64,000 nt of DNA from an uncultured Roseobacter sp. (lineage in GTDB: Bacteria; Pseudomonadota; Alphaproteobacteria; Rhodobacterales; Rhodobacteraceae). Made by a program: the position numbers and the translations under genes. Shown here piece after piece: positions 57,204-64,000 of this stretch. The notes below the pieces were generated by a model. It did not search any database and had not been told where the DNA came from. It saw only the letters and a list, made by a program, of their open reading frames with translations. How positions within the stretch are numbered: the first letter of the stretch is position 1; every line of letters begins with the position of its first letter. Location: the NCBI RefSeq assembly GCF_947492555.1, contig NZ_CANLNE010000002.1, forward strand, positions 1,107,501 to 1,171,500, given 5' to 3'.

Positions 57204-57797
57204 TTATTTTACCGGGTTCTGCCAGAGCATCTGGGTCGCAGACTTGAACCGAAAAACATGGCGAAAGGGTCCGGTGTGCTCAATCCCATGCGGTACAAAG
57301 CCTTCCCGCAGATAGAGCGCCTTGGCAAGGGGATTTCTGTCAATCACATCAAGACGCACCGTGGGTTTCCCCATGGCGCGGGCCTGTGATTTGACGGCTT
57401 CGAGCAGGGCCGTGCCGACACCCAGCCCGCGGGCGCTTTCATGCACACATATGCCGTCCATCAGCAATACGTCGGGTGCTACGTCCCGTTCTACAAATGA
57501 CAAGGTCAGACCGCGCCAAACTGCTCCCCAGGAGCCGTAGACGGCCTGCAAATCCTTGAAGTCGCCGCCAACCAGCGCCCCTTCACCCGTTTTGAACCCC
57601 GCAATACCCAGTATGCGGCCATCCGATCCGCGCGCGACCAGCGCAAACGCCGGATCGATCACGGCCCGCAGGAATTGCTGCGCCCGCGCATCTGGTCCCA
57701 GCACCCGCCCCAGTTTGAACCCGAAGGCTTGCCAGTAGAGGGCAGCAACGATGGGCCTCTCATCGGTGTCGAACCCGGATGATATTTCGTATGCCAT
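57204..57797 (-). CDS. GNAT family N-acetyltransferase
   Basis: 197 aa from the ATG at 57797 (MAYEISSGFDTDERPIVAAL); the open frame continues far upstream but only as the antisense of the plsC-type gene. Acetyl-CoA site VLLMDGICVHESARGLGVGT and LLEAVKSQARAM, then KALYLREGFVPHG. Substrate unknown. Divergent from the acyltransferase at 57843 and upstream of ecm. Confidence 0.85.
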   Translation of the reverse strand: MAYEISSGFDTDERPIVAALYWQAFGFKLGRVLGPDARAQQFLRAVIDPAFALVARGSDGRILGIAGFKTGEGALVGGDFKDLQAVYGSWGAVWRGLTLSFVERDVAPDVLLMDGICVHESARGLGVGTALLEAVKSQARAMGKPTVRLDVIDRNPLAKALYLREGFVPHGIEHTGPFRHVFRFKSATQMLWQNPVK

Positions 57798-57842
57798 GCA
57801 TTTGATATTGTTCTTGCCGCCCTGTCCTGCAAGGGTCGCCCC

Positions 57843-59210
57843 ATGACGCAAGTCGTTGAAATACCGTTGTGGCTGTTTGTGCTGATCGTGCTCTTTGCAG
57901 CCGTCACCTTCGCGTCGCACTTTCTGTTTCCATCCGTCCGCTGGTTTTTCCGGCGAAGGTTGGAGCGCGCGGTGACGCGCTTGAACGAGCGTCTGACCCG
58001 GCCCATTGAGCCCTTCAAGCTGGCCCGGCGGTACGACATGATCCAGCGGTTGATCTACGATCCGGAGGTCACGCGCGAAATCGTCAATCATGCGCAGTCC
58101 AACAAGGTGCCTGAAAATGTGGCCTTCGAGCGGGCCCGGGCCTACGCGCGGGAAATCGTGCCAAGCTTCAGCGCCTTTACCTATTTCGGCCTTGGCACAC
58201 GCATGTCCCGCCTGCTGGTCAATTCGATCTATTCGGTTTGGACCGGGCCCCGCAATGACGAGATAATTCGGTCCATCCCCAAAGATGCGACTGTGGTCTT
58301 CATCATGAACCATCGGTCGAACATGGACTATGTCCTGGTGACCTACCTCGCTGCGCGGACGTCGGCCCTATCTTACGCGGTAGGTGAATGGGCGCGGGTC
58401 TGGCCGCTTAGCCGGCTCATTCGGATGATGGGGGCGTACTTCATCCGGCGCAAATCGCGTGGTGCGCTCTATCGCAAGGTCCTGGCGCGCTACGTCCAGA
58501 TGGCCATTGCCGGTGGGGTGGCACAGGCCATCTTTCCCGAGGGCGGGCTCAGCCTGAATGGGCGACTGATGCCGCCACGCATGGGATTGCTGTCCTATGT
58601 GTTGGAAGGTCACGATCCGGAGGGCCGCGATGTGGTCTTTGTGCCCGTGGCAATCAACTACGACCGGGTGCTGGAAGACAGGGTCCTGATCGCGGCGGCA
58701 GCCCGGGGTGACCGGCGGTTCGGTGCCCGTATTTCGGTTGTTGTGCGGTTCATCCTGAGCAAGTTCTGGCAGGGCTTGCGGGGACGCGTGACGCGGTTCG
58801 GGACAGCCGCCGTTGTCTTTGGCGAGCCAGTCTCTTTGCGTACGTTCGGAGCGGACAAACCGGTGGAAGACCTCGCCCGCAGCCTGATGCAGCGGATTGA
58901 GGCGGTGATGCCGGTGCTTGTCGTGCCGCTGATCTCACGCGTGCTGGCTCAAAAGGACAAACCTGTTTCTCAGTCGGAACTTGTGAACTGCGTCAAAGAC
59001 CTTTTTGAACAGGTCGAACCATTCATGCCCGAGAAACTGGGCAAGGACCTCGACGCCGCGGTCCACAACGCGCTTGCACAGATGCGCAAGCACGGGGTGG
59101 TTAGTGAGGAGGCGCAGGGGTGGCGGATCGTTCCGGGTCAGCGTTCTGTCATCGAATACTACGCGAATTCGATTGCACATCGCTTTCAGGCGGATGCAAC
59201 TGCAGCATAA
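57843..59210 (+). CDS. Large PlsC/PlsB-type glycerol-3-phosphate acyltransferase family protein
   Basis: 455 aa, larger than ordinary PlsC. An N-terminal membrane helix (PLWLFVLIVLFAAVTFASHF), then the acyltransferase core: motif I NHRSNMDYVLVTYL (H-x4-D), motif II FIRRKSRGALYRKV, motif III AIFPEGGLSLNG, then VFVPVAINYDRVLEDRVL as in PlsB-like enzymes. The C-terminal 150 residues are helical. Probably acylates glycerol-3-phosphate or a related lipid precursor; exact substrate unproven. Placed between ecm and ccr. Confidence 0.85.
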   Translation: MTQVVEIPLWLFVLIVLFAAVTFASHFLFPSVRWFFRRRLERAVTRLNERLTRPIEPFKLARRYDMIQRLIYDPEVTREIVNHAQSNKVPENVAFERARAYAREIVPSFSAFTYFGLGTRMSRLLVNSIYSVWTGPRNDEIIRSIPKDATVVFIMNHRSNMDYVLVTYLAARTSALSYAVGEWARVWPLSRLIRMMGAYFIRRKSRGALYRKVLARYVQMAIAGGVAQAIFPEGGLSLNGRLMPPRMGLLSYVLEGHDPEGRDVVFVPVAINYDRVLEDRVLIAAAARGDRRFGARISVVVRFILSKFWQGLRGRVTRFGTAAVVFGEPVSLRTFGADKPVEDLARSLMQRIEAVMPVLVVPLISRVLAQKDKPVSQSELVNCVKDLFEQVEPFMPEKLGKDLDAAVHNALAQMRKHGVVSEEAQGWRIVPGQRSVIEYYANSIAHRFQADATAA

Positions 59211-59256
59211 ATGCTGTGATTGCGAAGTCATAAAGTTACAAAAATAGACCTCTAGA

Positions 59257-59319
59257 TGTTGCAATGTTGCGCGGCACTGCATATTCAATCCCCACAAGCC
59301 GCGATTCTGCATTGCGGCA
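59257..59319. promoter_or_regulatory. Ethylmalonyl-pathway palindrome(s) upstream of ccr
   Basis: CTGCATTGCGGCA (59307-59319) ends 38 nt before the ccr ATG and matches the ecm and mcl2 copies at all 13 positions. A weaker copy, TGTTGCAATGTTGCG, lies at 59257-59271 (about 11 of 15 positions match the consensus TGCYGCAWTGCRGCA), so ccr may have two sites. Confidence 0.7.
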
Positions 59320-59356
59320 TCATTGATTTGAGTATGTCGCTAAGCAGGAGGCTTGC

Positions 59357-60637
59357 ATGGCACTGGATACCACCATCGCGCACTACGAGGCGCCGGAAAA
59401 AGACCTCTATGAAATGGGTGAAATGCCCCCCATGGGCTATGTGCCCAAACAGATGTACGCGTGGGCGATCCGCCGGGAACGTCACGGCGAACCCGACAGC
59501 GCGATGCTGCAGGAGGTCGTGGAGGTCCCGAAGCTCGACAGCCAGGATGTGCTGGTGCTCGTGATGGCCGCCGGGGTCAACTACAACGGCGTCTGGGCCG
59601 CTCTGGGCGTGCCGATCAGCCCGTTTGACGGGCACAAGCAGCCTTACCATATTGCCGGGTCGGACGCGTCCGGCATTGTCTGGGCCGTCGGCGACCGGGT
59701 CACGCGCTGGAAAGTTGGTGACGAGGTGGTCATTCACTGCAATCAGGACGACGGCGACGATGAGGAATGTAACGGTGGTGACCCCATGTATTCGCCCAGC
59801 CAGCGCATTTGGGGATACGAGACGCCGGACGGGTCGTTTTCACAGTTCACGCGGGTGCAAAGCCAACAGCTGATGCCGCGACCCAAGCACCTGACATGGG
59901 AAGAAGCGGCCTGCTACACGCTGACGCTGGCAACCGCCTACCGGATGCTGTTCGGCCATGAACCACACGACCTCAAGCCCGGCCAGAACGTGCTGGTCTG
60001 GGGCGCGTCAGGTGGTCTGGGATCCTACGCCATCCAGCTGATCAATACGGCAGGGGCCAACGCGATTGGTGTGATCTCGGATGAAAGCAAACGCGATTTT
60101 GTCATGGACCTCGGTGCCAAGGGCGTTCTGAACCGTAAGGATTTCAACTGCTGGGGACAGTTGCCGACCGTTAATACCCCGGAATACGCGGAGTGGTTCA
60201 AGGAAGCGCGCAAGTTCGGCAAGGCGATTTGGGACATCACCGGCAAGGGCGTGAACGTCGATATGGTGTTCGAACACCCGGGCGAGGCAACTTTCCCTGT
60301 CTCCACCTTCGTGGTGAAGAAGGGCGGCATGGTTGTCATTTGTGCGGGCACCACCGGGTTCAACCTGACCTTTGATGTGCGCTACATGTGGATGCACCAG
60401 AAACGCCTGCAGGGCAGCCACTTTGCGCATTTGCAGCAGGCGTCGGCGGCCAACAAGCTGATGCTGGAGCGGCGGCTCGATCCCTGTATGTCCGAGGTGT
60501 TTACCTGGGCGGACCTGCCACAGGCACATATGAAGATGATGCGCAACGAGCACAAACCCGGCAACATGTCCGTCTTGGTGCAGGCGCCGACCACCGGACT
60601 GCGTACCTTCGAAGATGCCTTGGAGGCAGGCCGTTAA
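59357..60637 (+). CDS. ccr: Crotonyl-CoA carboxylase/reductase
   Basis: 426 aa, ATG 59357 with GCAGGAGG upstream. MDR-family enzyme: MALDTTIAHYEAPEKDLYEM at the start, HIAGSDASGIVWAVGDRVTR, the CO2-site loop region IHCNQDDGDDEECNGGDPMY, NADPH site NVLVWGASGGLGSYAIQLIN, and EHPGEATFPVSTFVVKKGGM. Converts crotonyl-CoA with CO2 and NADPH to ethylmalonyl-CoA, the key step of the ethylmalonyl-CoA pathway. Confidence 0.97.
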   Translation: MALDTTIAHYEAPEKDLYEMGEMPPMGYVPKQMYAWAIRRERHGEPDSAMLQEVVEVPKLDSQDVLVLVMAAGVNYNGVWAALGVPISPFDGHKQPYHIAGSDASGIVWAVGDRVTRWKVGDEVVIHCNQDDGDDEECNGGDPMYSPSQRIWGYETPDGSFSQFTRVQSQQLMPRPKHLTWEEAACYTLTLATAYRMLFGHEPHDLKPGQNVLVWGASGGLGSYAIQLINTAGANAIGVISDESKRDFVMDLGAKGVLNRKDFNCWGQLPTVNTPEYAEWFKEARKFGKAIWDITGKGVNVDMVFEHPGEATFPVSTFVVKKGGMVVICAGTTGFNLTFDVRYMWMHQKRLQGSHFAHLQQASAANKLMLERRLDPCMSEVFTWADLPQAHMKMMRNEHKPGNMSVLVQAPTTGLRTFEDALEAGR

Positions 60638-60665
60638 CCTAACATCGAGCCGATTAAACATGACG

Positions 60666-60701
60666 AACGCCCGCGAATCACGTATAGGTTGCGCGGGCGT
60701 T
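60666..60701 (+). terminator. Terminator after ccr
   Basis: AACGCCCGCG (60666-60675) pairs with CGCGGGCGTT (60692-60701) around a 16-nt loop and is followed by TCTCGTTAT, a weak U-tract. It lies 28 nt after the ccr stop. Confidence 0.75.
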
Positions 60702-60854
60702 TCTCGTTATAGTTGTGACGCTCTTTAGTATCAATCACTTAGAAATTTCGACCTCGCTATTTCTGGGGAGTTAATAACTGCGAATTTTCAGCAGACGTTC
60801 ATACATGTTAGAGTTGTGTTAATCTTTCATTAACCTTTAAGAGGCGAGTCTGCT

Positions 60855-61070
60855 ATGCGAAGTGATTGGATTTTGGACGTTCTCACGGACTTGAAAACAT
60901 TTGCGACAGCAAACGACTTGCCGGTGCTTGCCGAACAGTTGGATGACACCGCAATTGTTGCTCTTGCCGAGATCGCCGCCCTTCACGAAAGGACGCAGGG
61001 CACGGCACATGGTAGCGAACACGACGGTGGAGGAAGTCTTGGCGGAGCTGGAGCAGGCGGACACGCTTGA
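60855..61070 (+). CDS. Small protein upstream of luxR
   Basis: 71 aa: MRSDWILDVLTDLKTFATAN, then LPVLAEQLDDTAIVALAEIA, with a Gly-rich tail. A short helical protein of this pattern commonly precedes luxR genes in Rhodobacterales. It overlaps luxR by 62 nt in another frame. It has no recognised domain; it may modulate or be coupled to luxR. A terminator-separated AT-rich leader (60702-60854) serves as promoter. Confidence 0.65.
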   Translation: MRSDWILDVLTDLKTFATANDLPVLAEQLDDTAIVALAEIAALHERTQGTAHGSEHDGGGSLGGAGAGGHA

Positions 61071-61728
61071 ATCCATACAGGACGCCATCCTCAAACTCAG
61101 GGAGTATTTTCAGGTCGAGAACATGGTCTACCATTGGGTGGACAGTGCTGGGGAACAATATGGCTACGGCACCTACCCGCTCGAGTGGGCCACAAGATAT
61201 CAAGAGCAGAACTACATCCGGATCGATCCGGTCATTGCCGGGTGCTACAAACGCTTTCATCCTGTGGATTGGAAAAAGCTGGATTGGTCCAGCAAGGCTG
61301 TGCGCGCCTTTCAGGCAGAAGCGCTGGAGTACGGCATTGGCAATCAGGGCTATTCCATTCCCATCCGGGGGCCTAACGGTCAGTTCGCCCTCTTTACGGT
61401 GAATCACACCTGCGACGATGCGGACTGGGAAAAATTTACGGAGGACAACAGGCGCGAACTGATCCTGATCGCGCACTATTTTAACCAAAAGGCGCTTGAG
61501 TTCGAACCGAACCGGGCGCCGGAACAATCACAGCCACTGTCTCCCCGTGAAATTGACGCAATGACCCTGCTTGCAATCGGCTACAGCCGGGCGCAAGTGG
61601 CTGAAACGCTTTCGATTTCCGAACACACGCTGCGTGTCTACATCGAAAGTGCCCGCTTTAAACTGGGCGCATCCAACACCACGCACGCGGTCGCCAGGGC
61701 GCTCAGCCGCGGTCTCATCGTCGTGTGA
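61009..61728 (+). CDS. luxR: LuxR-family autoinducer-binding regulator
   Basis: 239 aa from ATG 61009; GGACGCAGGG upstream. Autoinducer domain: MVYHWVDSAGEQYGYGTYPL, then WATRYQEQNYIRIDPVIAGC with the Tyr and Asp contacts expected for AHL binding, and YSIPIRGPNGQFALFTVNH. GerE HTH: LSPREIDAMTLLAIGYSRAQ, VAETLSISEHTLRVYIESAR and FKLGASNTTHAVARALSRG. Partner of the luxI gene 116 nt downstream. Confidence 0.95.
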   Translation: MVANTTVEEVLAELEQADTLESIQDAILKLREYFQVENMVYHWVDSAGEQYGYGTYPLEWATRYQEQNYIRIDPVIAGCYKRFHPVDWKKLDWSSKAVRAFQAEALEYGIGNQGYSIPIRGPNGQFALFTVNHTCDDADWEKFTEDNRRELILIAHYFNQKALEFEPNRAPEQSQPLSPREIDAMTLLAIGYSRAQVAETLSISEHTLRVYIESARFKLGASNTTHAVARALSRGLIVV

Positions 61729-61843
61729 AAACGCAACCTGAAACGGCTTCATCCGTTAACGTGACGCACGCCGTGGTCGGCCACCGTTAAACATCCTCAA
61801 GCTAATCCTTTGCTCATCCCGCGCTCTGACCAAAGGAACTAAA

Positions 61844-62482
61844 ATGCTTCGTTACATCTACGCCGATCAGCTGTCCCGCCACAAAAAACTTGCTCAATCC
61901 ATGTTTCAGGATCGTGCGGATCAGTTCAAAACGCGCCTGGGGTGGGAAGTCAGCGTGGACGAACAAGGGTTCGAGCGGGATGAGTATGACGCGATGAACC
62001 CGCTCTACGTGATCTGGGAAATGCCCGACGGCACCCATGGCGGGTCCATGCGGTTCCTACCGACAACGGAACGGACCATGGTCAACGATCACTTCACCCG
62101 CCTGATGGGTGGCGGCACCATCACCAGCCCGCTCATCTGGGAATGCACGCGCTTTTGCCTGAACCGCGAGGCGCCAAGCCGTGTGGCAGCGGCCCTGATG
62201 CTGGGCGGCGGTGAAATCATGAGCGGCTTTGGCGTGAAGCATTTTGTCGGGGTCTTCGACGCGCGCATGGTACGGATCTATCGCATGATCGGATCCTCTC
62301 CGGAGGTTCTGGGCAGCGAAGGCAAGGGGCGCGACGCCATCAGCATCGGCCTGTGGGAATTTGCGCCCGAAGCGCAGGCCAAGGTTGCCCTGCGCGCCGG
62401 TGTCTCACCGGAGCTCTCCCGCCTCTGGTTCGACCGGGCATTCGGACGCGAAGTGGCACGCCAATTGGCCTGCGCGGGCTAA
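61844..62482 (+). CDS. luxI: Acyl-homoserine-lactone synthase
   Basis: 212 aa. MLRYIYADQLSRHKKLAQSM, then FQDRADQFKTRLGWEVSVDE with the conserved Arg-x3-Phe and Trp; DEYDAMNPLYVIW with the conserved Asp pair; GSMRFLPTTERTMVNDHF; and ECTRFCLNRE with the catalytic Glu-Arg region. Makes an AHL signal from acyl-ACP and SAM. AAAGGAAC precedes the ATG. Probably controlled by the adjacent LuxR. Confidence 0.95.
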   Translation: MLRYIYADQLSRHKKLAQSMFQDRADQFKTRLGWEVSVDEQGFERDEYDAMNPLYVIWEMPDGTHGGSMRFLPTTERTMVNDHFTRLMGGGTITSPLIWECTRFCLNREAPSRVAAALMLGGGEIMSGFGVKHFVGVFDARMVRIYRMIGSSPEVLGSEGKGRDAISIGLWEFAPEAQAKVALRAGVSPELSRLWFDRAFGREVARQLACAG

Positions 62483-62535
62483 ATCCGCTCAGGTGGCATC
62501 TGGTCCCTGTCGCGCGGCCCCTGTAGGGTCGCGCC

Positions 62536-64000
62536 ATGACCACACCCGCGCTGACTTTCTCCGACGACCAGGCCGCAGCTTATGATAGCGTGACAGAGGT
62601 CCTGCGCGGGTCGGGCATTGATCTGGATGATCAACTTCTGACACCGCCCAAAAGTTCGGTTGCCTCTGTCATGGCCATCACCGGCAAGGCGGGATCGGGC
62701 AAAACGCTGCTGTTGGCAGAGCTTTACAAGGCGTTGGAAGGCGCAGGTGTCGAGGTCGTCTCGGGCGATTACGAATCCCGCAAACGCCGCGACAAGCGCA
62801 CGCTGGCCATTCTTGCACCAACCAACAAGGCCGCGAGTGTTCTGCGTCTGCGCGGTGTGCCCGCGACCACGATTCACCGCATCCTTTACACGCCGGTCTA
62901 TGATCCGGAATATGAACGCATCGCGGAGTGGCTGGCGGCCAATGGAGAGCGTCCTGAGATCGACGGGCTGACCGATGTGGCCCTTGACCGGGCAGCAGCC
63001 TTTTATGCCACCAACAAGTCGATTCCCGGTGCCTTGGCGGCGGCGGGTCTGCGCGGGTCGGATTTCATCACCGGCTGGAAACGGCGGGAAGAGCCGCTGG
63101 ACATTGGTTTTGTCGATGAATCGTCGATGCTGGACGACAAGCAATTCGAGGATCTCAGGGAGATTTTCCCGACGCTCTTGTTGTTCGGTGATCCTGCTCA
63201 GCTTGCGCCGGTTAACCAATCAGGCGCGATGGTGTTCGAGAAGCTGCCTGAAAAACGGGTGCTGGCCCTGAACCGTATCCACCGGCAGGAGGCGGACAAC
63301 CCGATCCTTGATCTCGCCCATGCGCTTGGTGATCCCGATCTGGGGTTTGAGCAATTCGAGCGGATGGTAGAGGAGGCAGCAGCACGCGATGAACGGGTGG
63401 TCTGGGGCCAGCGGGTCGAGGTCGATCTGATGGCGCGCAGTCCTGTGCTGGTCTGGCGCAACGCGACGCGCATCCGGCTCATCAATGCCTTTCGTCAGGT
63501 TCATGGAGCGCCGGAGGATGCGTTGCTGGAGGGTGAACCCCTGATCTGCGACGGCCTGGAGTTGCCGCTGAAGCACCGCAAGAAGCGTTTGGATCTTGAG
63601 GCGCGGGGCCTCATCAAGGGGGCACAGGTGATCTATCTGGGCGAGGGGCGCAAACCGGGGTTCAGCCGCCTGCATGTAATGGGAGCAGAAGATCCTCAGG
63701 TCTCCGCCGCATCGATCGTGAAAATCGAAAAGCCGGATGAGGAGGAGCCCTTCATCCCCTTTGCAGCCCGGATGGGCGCGACCTTTCTGCATGGCGCGGC
63801 GGTCACCATTCACAAGGCTCAGGGCAGCCAGTGGGATACGGTGCAAGTCTTTGCGCCTGATCTCTACGCCGCAGCGCGGATGGGGCGCTCAGAGGCGGGA
63901 CAGCCGCTCTGGAAGCGCTTGGCCTATGTGGCGATCACGCGGGCGCAGGAGAGGCTTATCTGGGTGGTGCGCAATCGGCTGTCGAAACCGACCGGGCCGC
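62536..64000 (+). CDS. ATP-dependent RecD-like DNA helicase (cut by window end)
   Basis: Open for 488 codons from ATG 62536 with no stop before the window end. Superfamily 1 helicase: Walker A AITGKAGSGKTLLLAELYKA, motif Ia LAPTNKAASVLRLRGVPATT, motif II IGFVDESSMLD, motif III LLFGDPAQLAP, then NRIHRQEADNP and late motifs GAAVTIHKAQGSQWDTVQVF and AYVAITRAQERLIWVV. Probably DNA repair or recombination. The close to motif VI suggests only a short tail is missing. Confidence 0.93.
   Translation, partial: MTTPALTFSDDQAAAYDSVTEVLRGSGIDLDDQLLTPPKSSVASVMAITGKAGSGKTLLLAELYKALEGAGVEVVSGDYESRKRRDKRTLAILAPTNKAASVLRLRGVPATTIHRILYTPVYDPEYERIAEWLAANGERPEIDGLTDVALDRAAAFYATNKSIPGALAAAGLRGSDFITGWKRREEPLDIGFVDESSMLDDKQFEDLREIFPTLLLFGDPAQLAPVNQSGAMVFEKLPEKRVLALNRIHRQEADNPILDLAHALGDPDLGFEQFERMVEEAAARDERVVWGQRVEVDLMARSPVLVWRNATRIRLINAFRQVHGAPEDALLEGEPLICDGLELPLKHRKKRLDLEARGLIKGAQVIYLGEGRKPGFSRLHVMGAEDPQVSAASIVKIEKPDEEEPFIPFAARMGATFLHGAAVTIHKAQGSQWDTVQVFAPDLYAAARMGRSEAGQPLWKRLAYVAITRAQERLIWVVRNRLSKPTGP

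Overview
This 64 kb window is a chromosomal segment from a marine alphaproteobacterium of the order Rhodobacterales (Roseobacter group). The evidence is the gene content and order: an argH-lysA-TIGR02302-ftsEX block, a long suc/odh/lpd operon, sdhCDAB, three ethylmalonyl-CoA pathway loci, a LuxI/LuxR pair preceded by the small ORF typical of this order, a Hint-domain protein and a VPLPA-CTERM protein. I see no tRNA, rRNA, CRISPR array, prophage or intact insertion sequence. The species cannot be named from the sequence alone.

Layout. 1-15.5 kb is an accessory region with loose spacing and decayed genes. It holds the start of a GAF-domain gene, a YHS-domain protein beside a frameshifted and truncated DM13-like gene, a LuxR-type regulator, an unrecognised Gly-rich exported protein, an RND efflux pair with a divergent TetR regulator and twin operators, an AraC regulator with a membrane sensor half, a MipA-like outer-membrane protein, an OXA-type beta-lactamase homologue that has lost its catalytic Ser and Lys, and a Hint-domain protein. 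15.5-27.1 kb is compact housekeeping DNA: TlpA thioredoxin, argH, two tiny lipoproteins, a DUF2834 protein, the VPLPA-CTERM protein, lysA, TIGR02302, a zinc-ribbon protein, ftsE, ftsX, plsC and a PPOX-type flavoprotein. It ends at a 26-bp perfect inverted repeat.

27.2-41.8 kb, minus strand, is a large TCA-cycle cluster read from mdh and sucC down to lpdA: mdh, tetR, sucC, three small exported proteins, a methyltransferase, sucD, a membrane protein, sucA, odhB, a membrane protein, two MAPEG proteins and lpdA. 42-53 kb, mostly plus strand, has a TauE exporter, mcl2, nnrU-like, DUF1737 and mch genes, two exported proteins, then sdhC-sdhD-sdhA-fkbM-lipoprotein-sdhB and two small downstream genes. 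53-60.6 kb has a DUF1989 protein, deoD, an H-NS/HvrA-like protein, ecm, a GNAT acetyltransferase, a large acyltransferase and ccr. 60.6-64 kb has the small ORF, luxR, luxI and a helicase cut by the window end.

How it works together. The window carries most of central acetyl-CoA oxidation (mdh, suc, odh, lpd, sdh) and key steps of its alternative for net assimilation, the ethylmalonyl-CoA pathway (ccr, ecm, mch, mcl2). Two shared cis signals were found by reading. First, a pair of TGTGATCACA palindromes with starts exactly 21 bp apart lies in front of both sucC and sdhC. Second, a near-palindrome, TGCTGCATTGCGGCA, lies in front of mcl2, ecm and ccr and nowhere else that I noticed. These look like operators of two different regulators, one for the TCA cycle and one for the ethylmalonyl-CoA pathway. 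Both TCA operons also have a methyltransferase and small exported proteins inserted between the genes for enzyme subunits.
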